Shown here: positions 7,838 through 15,416 of the stretch, piece after piece | Numbering within the stretch: the stretch's first letter is position 1 | Layout: the number at the start of each line of letters is the position of its first letter | DNA from: Spirosoma panaciterrae DSM 21099 | GTDB lineage: Bacteria; Bacteroidota; Bacteroidia; Cytophagales; Spirosomataceae | Reading direction: 5' to 3' | NCBI RefSeq assembly: GCF_000374025.1 | Contig: NZ_KB893199.1 | Coordinates: 1 to 63,147 of the forward strand | Length of the DNA: 63,147 nt | The notes under the pieces: model-generated | Database searches by the model: none | Told to the model about the DNA's origin: nothing | The model's input: the letters and a program-made list of their open reading frames with translations, nothing else | Program-made: the position numbers and the translations under genes

Positions 7838-8471
7838 TGTCGAGCGTTTGTTGCGTGGCAGCCAGCAGGTTTTCGACCTGGTGGAGTTCGGATTGAAATT
7901 CACGGAGTTTGCTGGTGGCCTGCCGGACCTGCTCTTCGGTGCTCAGCCTGGAGCGAATCTTTCGGCCTTCCCGGCTGACGTAGGTGCGAAGCGTCAGCAT
8001 GCGCTGCATCAGCTGAGCTGGTGTGCGCTCATGGTCGACGCTCACAGCATCGGGTAAATAGCCGTGTTCATCGAAAAAATCACGACGGCCATAAATGCCT
8101 CCCAGTTGATCGACGATGCTTAGGATCCGGAAGGCCCAGTCTTTAGTTTCTTCGCTTTCGGTTACGCCCGAATTGAGCCGCATCCGCATGCGCTCCTTGA
8201 TGGCAGTTCGTTCATCCATGAGCGTTTTCCCCATCTCCAGCGAATCCAGCAGCTCTTCCGGGTAGGTTTCGATTCGGGCCTGGCGCTGAGCGGCCAGTTC
8301 ATCCCGTTTGGCAGTCAGGGCATCCAGTAGGGTTTGGCGGTTGTAGGCGTCGGGTCCGGTTTTGAGCATATCCAGCACAAAGCCATCCCCTAGTACCTGC
8401 TGATACAGGACAACCCCCTGTTCATAGACAGGCTGGTCGAGCCACTGATTAAGTTTGTCAAGGGTTTCCAT
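7815..8471 (-). CDS. unknown phage protein, coiled-coil rich
   Basis: 218 aa. The first third is helical (MLKTGPDAYNRQTLLDALTA). The C-terminal 60 residues form a coiled coil (QATSKLREFQSELHQVENLL). No enzyme motif is visible. It lies between the tail-tube-like and PLD-like genes, with its stop overlapping the PLD-like start by 23 nt. A structural or assembly role is possible but not shown. Confidence 0.55.
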   Translation of the reverse strand: METLDKLNQWLDQPVYEQGVVLYQQVLGDGFVLDMLKTGPDAYNRQTLLDALTAKRDELAAQRQARIETYPEELLDSLEMGKTLMDERTAIKERMRMRLNSGVTESEETKDWAFRILSIVDQLGGIYGRRDFFDEHGYLPDAVSVDHERTPAQLMQRMLTLRTYVSREGRKIRSRLSTEEQVRQATSKLREFQSELHQVENLLAATQQTLDNGSIPFA

Positions 8472-8494
8472 TCAGGTTCAGATTTAAACAATGA

Positions 8495-8513
8495 AGCCCG
8501 GCAATGCCGGGCT
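8495..8513 (-). terminator. AGCCCGGC hairpin between phage genes
   Basis: AGCCCGGC-AAT-GCCGGGCT is a perfect 8-bp stem. On the minus strand it lies after the 8533-8754 gene, is followed by TTCATTGTTT, and precedes the start at 8471. It may be an attenuator or an mRNA-processing/stability element. Confidence 0.5.
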
Positions 8514-8532
8514 CATTTGCCATTTTACACAC

Positions 8533-8754
8533 TTAAACGCTCGTCTGGCTTGCGTCTTTTTTTTGGATATAGGGCACCTGATTGGGGTATTGACTCAGGT
8601 AGTCCAGTTCGGCAGGCGTCAGTTTTGCCAGGTTATACTCCCGTCCATCAAAGACGATAGGCATATAGTCGGAAAGCTGAAGGCCTGTGAGTTGGTAATC
8701 GGGTTGAGCTACCGGCATCGATGCCGGTAGCTCAACGGGTTTTTGTGATTTCAT
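8533..8754 (-). CDS. small unknown phage protein
   Basis: 73 aa, start MKSQKPVELPASMPVAQPDY. It ends in a short region (YNLAKLTPAELDYLSQYPNQ) of the kind seen in small head-tail or tail-assembly chaperone proteins, but no family is certain. It follows the tail-tube-like gene by 6 nt. Confidence 0.5.
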   Translation of the reverse strand: MKSQKPVELPASMPVAQPDYQLTGLQLSDYMPIVFDGREYNLAKLTPAELDYLSQYPNQVPYIQKKDASQTSV

Positions 8755-8760
8755 ACGGGA

Positions 8761-9291
8761 TTAGGGGGCTGCCGTGAGGGGTACAGCCGCTGCATACCGG
8801 TAGATGTACGGTACAAAGCACTGTACTTCGAATTCGAAGCCACGGCCACGTCCTGAGGTGGTGGTCGTTTTGAAATTCCCTTTCACCGAGCAGAAGAATC
8901 GAGCCGAACCAAGCTGAATCAGCTTACCGTCAGGCAGTTCGACGATAAAGATCAGTTTGTCGTTTTTGATGTCGTTTGCCAGTTGCAGGGCATCATCGCC
9001 AAAGCCTGGGTAAAAGAATTTGAAGATGGCCTTGTAGCTTTTACCGTCGATTTCACCGTTGTCGCCAAATTCCAGTTCACCCGTATCCTGGGTGATATAG
9101 CCTTTATGGAATTTTTTACCGGTCTTCATCGCAAAAGCCGTCGTCATTACGTACTGGTTAGCGGGGGCAGCCGCCGGCGCTGAGTACGTATTGATTTCGT
9201 CAACGCGGGCGAAATAGCAGGTTTGCGAGGTTCCACCCATGTTTACCTCAGTCCCATCTGGGCCAACGAGGTCAGGATAATCTAATGCCAT
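8761..9291 (-). CDS. tail-tube-like structural protein
   Basis: 176 aa, Gly/Thr/aromatic-rich and strongly beta. Features include GYITQDTGELEFGDNGEIDG, a helix near the middle and a beta C terminus (GNFKTTTTSGRGRGFEFEVQ). Size and pattern fit tail-tube or similar beta-barrel structural proteins, by analogy only. The start is preceded 9 nt upstream by the motif TGTCTAAAAAGTTACGGGTT (plus orientation), which also precedes the capsid gene, so both are probably highly expressed in the same way. Confidence 0.5.
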   Translation of the reverse strand: MALDYPDLVGPDGTEVNMGGTSQTCYFARVDEINTYSAPAAAPANQYVMTTAFAMKTGKKFHKGYITQDTGELEFGDNGEIDGKSYKAIFKFFYPGFGDDALQLANDIKNDKLIFIVELPDGKLIQLGSARFFCSVKGNFKTTTTSGRGRGFEFEVQCFVPYIYRYAAAVPLTAAP

Positions 9292-9300
9292 TGGGGTAGC

Positions 9301-9320
9301 TGTCTAAAAAGTTACGGGTT
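9301..9320 (-). promoter_or_regulatory. shared leader motif, copy 1
   Basis: On the minus strand AACCCGTAACTTTTTAGACA ends 9 nt before the start at 9291. The same word with one fewer T occurs at 10916-10934, 10 nt before the capsid start at 10905. It could be a translation enhancer or the -7 part of a promoter. Confidence 0.5.
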
Positions 9321-9351
9321 CGTATTGGGGGAGAATGGAGCGCGGATCGGC

Positions 9352-9723
9352 TTATTTCTTTTCGATTTTGCGCAGGTTGGTCACCTTTTCCTTCACCAGC
9401 TCAGCGGCCAGTTTGGCATCTTCCAGCAGCACCTCGTGGGTAACTTCCTTGCCAGCCCAGGTAAATGCACCACCGACCAGCTCGTACGTGTCTTTACCGA
9501 CCTGTACCGTCGGCAGTTCGATCACGCCCGCTTTCTTTTCGGCCAGTTGGGTTTTTAGATCAGCGACGACTTTAGTAGCCTGTTCCAGATTTTTTTCAGC
9601 CGATTCTTTGGCCGTGGTCAGGATTTTTATCTGATCCAGAGCCGCCTGTTTTTCTGTCGTAAGGGTGGCAACCTTCTTTTCCAGATCGACGATTTTGATT
9701 TGGTCTTCAGTTAATTCAGCCAT
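9352..9723 (-). CDS. coiled-coil phage protein
   Basis: 123 aa from the ATG giving MAELTEDQIKIVDL; an ORF start at 9756 adds 11 residues. The first 70 residues are a long coiled coil (KKVATLTTEKQAALDQIKIL). The C-terminal half is compact (ELPTVQVGKDTYELVGGAFT). It lies directly after the capsid gene, where decoration proteins and head-completion factors occur. Function is unknown. Confidence 0.55.
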   Translation of the reverse strand: MAELTEDQIKIVDLEKKVATLTTEKQAALDQIKILTTAKESAEKNLEQATKVVADLKTQLAEKKAGVIELPTVQVGKDTYELVGGAFTWAGKEVTHEVLLEDAKLAAELVKEKVTNLRKIEKK

Positions 9724-9744
9724 GATTGGCGGAGTGTTGTTAAA

Positions 9745-9785
9745 GCCAGTAGCCACCCGTTAGGGATGGAGGGTGAGCTACTGGC
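9745..9785 (-). terminator. long hairpin after the capsid gene
   Basis: GCCAGTAGCCACCC (9745-9758) pairs with GGGTG-A-GCTACTGGC (9771-9785), 14 bp with one bulged A. It lies about 40 nt after the capsid stop and is followed on the minus strand by TTTAACAACAC. The T-run is weak, so it may be an attenuator or a 3' mRNA stabiliser that lowers downstream expression relative to capsid. Confidence 0.6.
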
Positions 9786-9825
9786 AGGGTTGGGTTAGGA
9801 TTTTTGAGGAGTGCGAGAGCCCAGC

Positions 9826-10905
9826 TTAAGCCTGGTCGTTGACGAAGAGTACTTCCAGGTCAGCGATCTGGAACGCGAGTACCATCTTCATGATCGCCCG
9901 GTAGCCGTGCAGGAACGGAACGATGTTGCCGATCGAGTTAAAGTCGCTGGTCTGGTTGGTACCCATCACCAGGTTGCCTTCCAGCGTGCCGATCAACCGG
10001 CCTGAACCACTCATCCAGGTGCAGGGCTTGAGCATCCAGTTGCCATCCGATCCGAAAATCGACGCACCAACTTTACCAGGTATTTTCAGATCCTGAATAC
10101 CGTTGGTGAACTTCGACAGGGCATGCAGGGAATACTTGTCGTAAGTCGACTGGCTGCAATACACCGTACCACCGACGGGCCGGATTTCTTCGGGCAACGA
10201 CATGTAGAACGAGGTCACTTTGTCGAATGCGTTAGTCGCGTCCAGCGCACCGGTGGTGATCTTGTTGCGCGAGGGCAGACCTGCATACTCTTCGGCGATG
10301 ATCGTACCCAGCCCTTTGGCAACCGAACTGTTGTTGATCTTCTTGAATTTGGCTGCGTTGGTTACTGGCGTTTGACCGGCCGAAGTAGCCGTTACAACCT
10401 GATAGAAGCTCTTATCGGTAAACAGGAACCGATCACCTACGTTATAGGCCGTGCCAGCGTTATAGGCCAAAATGTCGTTTGAATCGACACCGAAATACGA
10501 GTTGTTGTTGATTTCGGCGGAGAGCTTTTTAATCTGGGCATCCCAGAAATATTGAGCAAAATTGGCCGGAAGTTCTTTGGCGTTGGGATCCAGAATATCA
10601 CTCAAATACGTACCCCGAAGGTCTTCAGGAACGATTTTAAGGATCTTCATACCAACGCGTGGCGTCAGTTTACGAATCCCGAAAGCACCGGACTGACCAT
10701 CTGGTTCTTCAATCGAGGTGTCGATGGGCCGGAAACCATCGGTAGCCGAGTATTTCGGCAGGTTGACCGGGGCATTCAGATTACGCCGAACCGTCAAGTC
10801 CTTGGCTAGATCGAGCCCGTTGACGATTTGCGTAATGATTTTTGGAGCGTACGTCCCCGCGTAGTTCTGGATCGCGGAGATGTCGTTTTGCGGAGTGTTA
10901 GCCAC
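9826..10905 (-). CDS. probable major capsid protein
   Basis: 359 aa, without cysteine-rich or enzyme motifs. It starts MANTPQNDISAIQNYAGTYA and has a mid-protein arm (VGMKILKIVPEDLRGTYLSD) and a long beta-rich C terminus (RLIGTLEGNLVMGTNQTSDF). Size, composition and place directly after the S49-type protease/scaffold gene fit a major head protein. The strong leader motif upstream and the hairpin downstream fit high expression. The call rests on synteny and composition; the fold was not tested. Confidence 0.72.
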   Translation of the reverse strand: MANTPQNDISAIQNYAGTYAPKIITQIVNGLDLAKDLTVRRNLNAPVNLPKYSATDGFRPIDTSIEEPDGQSGAFGIRKLTPRVGMKILKIVPEDLRGTYLSDILDPNAKELPANFAQYFWDAQIKKLSAEINNNSYFGVDSNDILAYNAGTAYNVGDRFLFTDKSFYQVVTATSAGQTPVTNAAKFKKINNSSVAKGLGTIIAEEYAGLPSRNKITTGALDATNAFDKVTSFYMSLPEEIRPVGGTVYCSQSTYDKYSLHALSKFTNGIQDLKIPGKVGASIFGSDGNWMLKPCTWMSGSGRLIGTLEGNLVMGTNQTSDFNSIGNIVPFLHGYRAIMKMVLAFQIADLEVLFVNDQA

Positions 10906-10915
10906 TAGTATTTGT

Positions 10916-10934
10916 TGTCTAAAAGTTACGGGTT
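10916..10934 (-). promoter_or_regulatory. shared leader motif, copy 2
   Basis: Plus-strand TGTCTAAAAGTTACGGGTT lies 10 nt upstream of the capsid ATG. It is the second copy of the motif at 9301-9320. Confidence 0.5.
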
Positions 10935-10976
10935 AGGCTCAGGGTGTTCAGGCCTGATGGGGGACTAGGCAATGGG

Positions 10977-12527
10977 TTATTGCATCGCTTTCACCTGAGC
11001 ACGAAGCCGGGCGGCTTCCGCGTCCGTTTCGGAGTAGAAGGGGTCTTCAGCTTGCTGACCTTCTACCGTTTTTTCCTCAGCCTTGGGCGATTTTGAACCT
11101 AAGTGGCCGGGCTGCGAACCGAATTTTGCGGCCTCCGCGCGGGCGTCATCACGTTCTTTGGTCAGGTCCGTAATCGAGCCTTCCAGGGTGGTGATCTTGC
11201 CGTTAGCGGTTGCCAGATTGGATATCGCCTGTTCGGCTTCCTGGAGGTAGGTCGCACTGATCACGCGCACGCCGGTGATGTTCTGGGTATCCAGGTCCGC
11301 ATTGATTCCGTTCAAGGCCTCATCGGTAATAGCCGATGCCTCCTGGCCTGCCAGGGCCGAGAGTTTTTTGTGTTTGTCGCCAAACATGTCGTTTTGGGTT
11401 TGGGGGTTGGAATTGGAGTCAGTCGCCAGGCCGTCAGCCTCAGGCGTTATATCCTCTGTTTGGCCAGAGGCAGCCGGCGCAGTCGATTGCGCAGAAAAAT
11501 CAGTGGATGGGTTGCTCGCTGCGGGTGAAGGGGCAGACGGGCTTTTACTCGCATCAGCGAGTTCGTAGATCTTGCCGATGGCAGAATAGAGGTCCCCAAA
11601 GCCATCGATGAGTCCCAGATCAATCGCTTCGTCAGCGCTGAACATGGCTCCTTTAAAGACATCAACTTTATCAGTGGCTGGCTTTAACTTATCACCCCGA
11701 CCCGCTTCCACGGCAGCCCGGAACAGATCGGCGGCTTTGTTGAGTTCAGCCTTCAGCAGTTCGGGTTTGCCATCCAGGGCTTCCCGGACAGGCAGGTTCT
11801 TTTCTGGCGATCGATCGGAGTAAACTTCCCAGGATTTTATACCCGCATTTTCCATGGCCTGGCGGGCATCCCGTAGCCGGACAAAAACGCCAATTGAGCC
11901 AACCGAATCGCTTTTCTGAGACGCATAGATAAAATCGGCTCCGCAGGCAATCCAGTAGGCAGCGCTGGCGATCATGCCTTCGCTGATGAGCACACCCGTG
12001 GGCTTGATGGGATTACGAACCGCGTCGTAAAAAGAAGGGGTGCCCGATAGCTGGCCACCTGGAGAGTCCATCAACAGGATGGCACCTATGACATTTGGAT
12101 TGGCATAGGCAGCATTGAGGAGCTGGGTGTAGTCTTCGGTTCCGTAGCTAAAGCAGGAACTCTCTTTCATGATGGCCCCCCGTACGTCCAGGATAAAAAC
12201 TGAATTGGGGGGAAGGGGCGTGTCACTTGCTATTTCATGACGAACGATGGAATGACCCTGACCGGCTTGTGAACTTCCAGTGAAGGAGAGAAGCCCAGAG
12301 ATTCCGAGTCGTTGGAGAGTACCCGAAATCGTTTTTTGCCCGGTCTGTTTTGCGCGCTGAAAGCCACTGAGGAAATAACCAACAGGCTTTTTGTCTTCTT
12401 CATCGACATCGGTAAGCTGCCCCGACAGATAGGCATTAATCAGTTGTTCATGGGCCTGGGCATAGCTGGCCTCAATCAACCAATCCTGACGAAGCAGGGC
12501 CGACACTGTACGGAAATTACGATTCAT
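10977..12527 (-). CDS. S49-family prohead protease with scaffold-like C terminus
   Basis: 516 aa. Residues about 100-330 are an S49/SppA-like serine peptidase: FILDVRGAIMKESS, GAILLMDSPGGQLSGTPSFY, then the nucleophile region SEGMIASAAYWIACGADFIY and SDSVGSIGVFVRL. The rest is Ser/Pro-rich and then coiled coil (TYLQEAEQAISNLATANGKI), ending in charged residues, as in protease-scaffold fusions that shape and then clear the prohead. It precedes the capsid gene in transcription order. A conserved 18-mer repeat lies 31 nt upstream of its start. Confidence 0.88.
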   Translation of the reverse strand: MNRNFRTVSALLRQDWLIEASYAQAHEQLINAYLSGQLTDVDEEDKKPVGYFLSGFQRAKQTGQKTISGTLQRLGISGLLSFTGSSQAGQGHSIVRHEIASDTPLPPNSVFILDVRGAIMKESSCFSYGTEDYTQLLNAAYANPNVIGAILLMDSPGGQLSGTPSFYDAVRNPIKPTGVLISEGMIASAAYWIACGADFIYASQKSDSVGSIGVFVRLRDARQAMENAGIKSWEVYSDRSPEKNLPVREALDGKPELLKAELNKAADLFRAAVEAGRGDKLKPATDKVDVFKGAMFSADEAIDLGLIDGFGDLYSAIGKIYELADASKSPSAPSPAASNPSTDFSAQSTAPAASGQTEDITPEADGLATDSNSNPQTQNDMFGDKHKKLSALAGQEASAITDEALNGINADLDTQNITGVRVISATYLQEAEQAISNLATANGKITTLEGSITDLTKERDDARAEAAKFGSQPGHLGSKSPKAEEKTVEGQQAEDPFYSETDAEAARLRAQVKAMQ

Positions 12528-12558
12528 GCCCCGAAACTGCCTAGTGGCCAGCCGGAGC

Positions 12559-12577
12559 CCGTAACAGACGGAATGCC
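12559..12577 (-). repeat. phage upstream repeat, copy 1
   Basis: The minus strand reads GGCATTCCGTCTGTTACG. The same 18-mer occurs at 13455-13472 and 13927-13944, each 25-34 nt before a minus-strand start codon (here 12527). It is a likely promoter element or activator site for head genes. Confidence 0.7.
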
Positions 12578-12619
12578 GCTTTTATTAACTTTAAAATTGT
12601 AACCGTAACGCTTCCAGCT

Positions 12620-12856
12620 ATGACCTATCAGATTCCAGGTGCTGCCCGTCCGCTACCGGCCCAATCTCCCAGGGAATTAGTCTACTTTCAGCTGAGCAAT
12701 TCCCGCACCTACCTCCAGTTTTCCGACCGCGTGTATATGCGTCATTTTGCCATTGCGTTTCACGATCTGTCGGGAGGCTTGCTGCTCAATACGGAGACTG
12801 CTGAAAACTTTGTGAGTGACCTGGTTCGGCATGGCTGGCTACAGCAACAGGCATAA
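12620..12856 (+). CDS. small LytTR-like protein
   Basis: 78 aa and the only plus-strand gene in the head module. RELVYFQLSNSRTYLQFSDR followed by VYMRHFAIAFHDL resembles the first strands of a LytTR DNA-binding domain (the 'NYTYLHxxDG' part); the end (AENFVSDLVRHGWLQQQ) is helical. If real it is a shortened LytTR regulator. Its upstream region has two GTAAC words (12599-12609) and the 18-mer repeat. It ends in its own terminator, which supports it being a gene. A regulator of the flanking operons is plausible. Confidence 0.6.
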   Translation: MTYQIPGAARPLPAQSPRELVYFQLSNSRTYLQFSDRVYMRHFAIAFHDLSGGLLLNTETAENFVSDLVRHGWLQQQA

Positions 12857-12860
12857 AAAA

Positions 12861-12890
12861 AACGTGCCTGGCTTTGCCGGGCACGTTTTT
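12861..12890. terminator. bidirectional terminator
   Basis: AACGTGCCTGGC-TTT-GCCGGGCACGTT with T-runs on both sides. It separates the plus-strand LytTR-like gene from the convergent 12944-13420 gene. Confidence 0.9.
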
Positions 12891-12943
12891 GAAATATCAC
12901 ATGCAAAAACAAAATCAAACCTCAACAGAAATAGTATAAACTT

Positions 12944-13420
12944 CTAATACGTAACAATTGGAATCGGACTGGTCAACTGGCCGGAAAACGTTAGAATAGT
13001 TCCTTTACGATCACCCAGCGCACCGCCCGTTTTAAAGCCACACGAAAGGGTAAGGTTCTCGGAGGACGTACCGATCCGGCGAATAACGCCTAGGTTATCT
13101 TCTACCTCCAGCACGAATCGGTGGCGAACCATTTCTGCCAGCGTCTGGCGAATCTCGGCCGAATCACCCGGTAAAAATGTGGCGACCTGTACGCTCCAGA
13201 CTGGAGCCTGGTCCGAATCGGCCTGCTGCTCGTCGATGGTTTTGGTTCCTTCCGTACCGTAGCATAAAAACCAGCGAAAGCCGGTTTTAAACGTTGGCGG
13301 GGTGGAGGGACTGCTGGTGGCCGGTGGCCGCATCGATGCAATGCCAGCAACCGGCACAAACCGGATCAGGAAGTTCCCGCCCGGATTGTTTACACCAGTC
13401 GAAAAGAGTAAGTCCGTCAT
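12944..13420 (-). CDS. unknown phage structural-type protein
   Basis: 158 aa. The C-terminal half (NLGVIRRIGTSSENLTLSCG, then FKTGGALGDRKGTILTFSGQ) has the alternating pattern of small beta-barrel tail or head-decoration proteins. No named family is certain. It is preceded 34 nt upstream by copy 2 of the 18-mer repeat and ends at the bidirectional terminator, so it is its own transcription unit. Confidence 0.5.
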   Translation of the reverse strand: MTDLLFSTGVNNPGGNFLIRFVPVAGIASMRPPATSSPSTPPTFKTGFRWFLCYGTEGTKTIDEQQADSDQAPVWSVQVATFLPGDSAEIRQTLAEMVRHRFVLEVEDNLGVIRRIGTSSENLTLSCGFKTGGALGDRKGTILTFSGQLTSPIPIVTY

Positions 13421-13454
13421 AGGGCCGAAATTGGCCCATTAAACGGAGTGTAGG

Positions 13455-13472
13455 CGTAACAGACGGAATGCC
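13455..13472 (-). repeat. phage upstream repeat, copy 2
   Basis: Minus strand GGCATTCCGTCTGTTACG; the next two bases upstream (GC) also match copy 1. It lies 34 nt before the start at 13420. Confidence 0.7.
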
Positions 13473-13505
13473 GCTATAGGATATTACGAAATAAGTTCAT
13501 TCGTA

Positions 13506-13901
13506 TTAATCGTAATCCTGATCGATCCAGTCATTCCAGATAATGTGGCTCCAGCGTCCTATACGCTCGCCTACTAGTACTGATTGCCCATCCTGTTTCA
13601 GGGTATACCAGGTTAAGCCAACGTTTATATCCGCCACATGGTGAGGCTGTTGACACTCGATCAGCAGCCGGTACTGAGCCGGATGATACACGGTATGACA
13701 GTGCGGACCGTGTTTATCCGATGTGCAGGAAAGCGTGGTGTAGGGGGCATGGTAGACATGCTGGCGAATTATGCCAGGGCAATAGCGATGGGTACCCATA
13801 CTACAATCTGTCACGCAGAAGGCCAGTAGGGCAATTACCAGAATACCGACAAGGGAGTTGCGTAGGTTTTCGTTCACGTCAGTCAGAGAGAAGTTGGTCA
13901 A
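13506..13901 (-). CDS. unknown small membrane-anchored protein
   Basis: 131 aa with an N-terminal hydrophobic segment at residues about 15-30 (NSLVGILVIALLAFCVTDCS) that includes LLAFC, a possible lipobox. The rest is Cys/His-rich (YCPGIIRQHVYHAPYTTLSC, HGPHCHTVYH), which suggests metal binding or disulfides. It may be an exported lysogeny-conversion or entry-exclusion type protein, which is a guess. The 18-mer repeat lies 25 nt upstream. Confidence 0.5.
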   Translation of the reverse strand: MTNFSLTDVNENLRNSLVGILVIALLAFCVTDCSMGTHRYCPGIIRQHVYHAPYTTLSCTSDKHGPHCHTVYHPAQYRLLIECQQPHHVADINVGLTWYTLKQDGQSVLVGERIGRWSHIIWNDWIDQDYD

Positions 13902-13926
13902 ACCTGCCGGGTTTTGCCAAGCTTCA

Positions 13927-13944
13927 CGTAACAGACGGAATGCC
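13927..13944 (-). repeat. phage upstream repeat, copy 3
   Basis: Minus strand GGCATTCCGTCTGTTACG, placed between the stop of the 13947-14567 gene and the start at 13901. Confidence 0.7.
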
Positions 13945-13946
13945 CG

Positions 13947-14567
13947 TTAAGCAGCTAGTCCATACGTATAGGGCTGGAAATGATGGACTTTGGTCAGGCT
14001 AACGTCGTAATTGAGCGAAGCCGAAAGCTGGCCCGTTTGATTGCGCCACAGTTTTTGCTTCAGCGCCCGCTCGGAGACTTCCTCATCCGAGAAATCATAA
14101 TAGTCGCAGAAGCCTTTGACGTGGGCCGAGAGGGGCAGATCCGGGTTCTCCTGGCAGCTACAGATCAGCTCATTATAAATCAGGTAGTCCACAAAATTGG
14201 AAAAGGCCATCAGTTCCGCTGGATTGAACAGGATCTGGTGGCGGGATTTATGGAACCCACGGATACCCAGGCCGAGCGTCTGGCTCATAATGTCCGGGAC
14301 AAAAACAGGCTGGCCACCGGTAGAGAGCCTGCGCTTGTAGCCCAGGTGCAGCATGACCTTTTCGGACTGGGCCATAGCCCATAAAAATAGACCCGCTCCC
14401 TGGCAGGTTGGGCTTAGCAGGAGCGGCTGGGGATGGCCAGCGTCATCGCGTAGTTTGGCCGCAATAAACTTCTTGATTCGCGGCAAAACCGGAATCTCAA
14501 AAAGTACAGGTTCAGAAAAGAGCATGTTACGAGGAGTACGGTAAAAATGTCTCAGAAAGATAGACAT
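13947..14567 (-). CDS. unknown phage protein
   Basis: 206 aa; a second possible start is MLFSEPVLF at 14525. It has no signal or membrane segment. A short Cys pair (ELICSCQENP) and DYYDFSDEEVSERALKQKLW are notable but point to no family. It is the first gene of the minus-strand head module. Upstream, the 18-mer repeat is absent and the TCCGCGA array begins about 185 nt further on. Confidence 0.5.
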   Translation of the reverse strand: MSIFLRHFYRTPRNMLFSEPVLFEIPVLPRIKKFIAAKLRDDAGHPQPLLLSPTCQGAGLFLWAMAQSEKVMLHLGYKRRLSTGGQPVFVPDIMSQTLGLGIRGFHKSRHQILFNPAELMAFSNFVDYLIYNELICSCQENPDLPLSAHVKGFCDYYDFSDEEVSERALKQKLWRNQTGQLSASLNYDVSLTKVHHFQPYTYGLAA

Positions 14568-14751
14568 AATTCCTGAATCTTTTTAAGTACTAACCCCTAC
14601 GGGTTACACAATATTTTTTGACGGCGAATTGATACCGATCAGCGGGTTGCAGGGCAACATAGGAAAAAGTCAATTTGGTTACCTGGCGTCTGCCCGGCGC
14701 GATGGCGGCTACCAACCGGAAAAATTAAAAAATATCGCCACACATGCGATT

Positions 14752-15122
14752 TCCGCGAAAAAAGTATCCGCGATATCCGCGATCCTCCGCGAAATCCGCG
14801 ATTATCCGCGAAGGTTTTAGAGTATATAAATTAAGAATATATATGATTATCAATTACTTAACTACTTCGCGGATTTCGCGGATGTTCGCGGATGGTTTTT
14901 TGAAGAATTTTTCGTTTTGGATTTTTTTATTTTTTCAATTCGGGACCCCTTCTCTATTAGCTGGAAATGAGGTTTTCGGATTTGGCCGGGTGGGCAGTTC
15001 AACAATGTAAATCCCGCTGGGGGCGGCAGACTGGGGGCAAAGCGTCGCGGATGGTCGGGGCGATTCGCGGATAATGACAGTATGTTGGACAGGTTTTGAC
15101 GGAATTTTAAGCATTTCGCGGA
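14752..15122. repeat. TCCGCGA iteron-like array around an AT-rich core
   Basis: TCCGCGA occurs at 14752, 14767, 14776, 14786, 14795 and 14805 (steps 15, 9, 10, 9, 10). Its complement TCGCGGA occurs at 14867, 14876 and 14886 (steps 9, 10), then at 15045, 15065 and 15116. The opposed clusters flank a 55-nt AT-rich core (14812-14866) and can also pair into a long cruciform. The helical phasing suggests a protein-loaded site such as a replication origin or a control site. Confidence 0.7.
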
Positions 15123-15202
15123 TGGGAGGCCTGTCGATCGGCGTGAGTTGCTCAATTGACAACGATTTCGATGAAATGGCCGAAAACGGGAAAAATACAA
15201 AA

Positions 15203-15223
15203 AGCCACCCGGTAAGGGTAGCT
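15203..15223 (-). terminator. minus-strand terminator
   Basis: The minus strand reads AGCTACCC-TTACC-GGGTGGCT followed by TTTTTGTATTTTT. It lies about 200 nt past the stop of the serine hydrolase gene and probably ends that transcript. Confidence 0.7.
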
Positions 15224-15416
15224 TGATTAATGCAGTAACCAATTTGAACTTGGAATGATGGTAAAAGGAGCCTGTTCCTGAAAATGAGCGTTTTAGGAGA
15301 ATAATCAACACTTAGCGATAATAAGCATCAAGTGTATCCATACAAACGCTCAGCCGCTGCTGTCGCCTTGCGCTACGGTGGCCAATAGCGGTGAACGAAT
15401 GGGTATCTTTTATCCG

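Larger units (their letters stand above)
14568..15416. other. gene-poor region with repeat array
   Basis: 849 nt without a convincing gene. ORFs at 14862-15311 and 14935-15162 (minus) have odd composition, run through the repeats and lack a good start, so I leave them out. It holds the TCCGCGA array and a minus-strand terminator. Confidence 0.6.

Noticed and set aside
14752..14892. CRISPR array
   Set aside because: Units are 7 nt with 9-10-nt steps, no spacers of 25-40 nt, and copies on both strands.
14862..15311. 149-codon minus ORF
   Set aside because: It passes through the TCCGCGA repeats and AT-rich DNA and has an odd Pro/Ser/Lys-rich composition, so it is likely chance.
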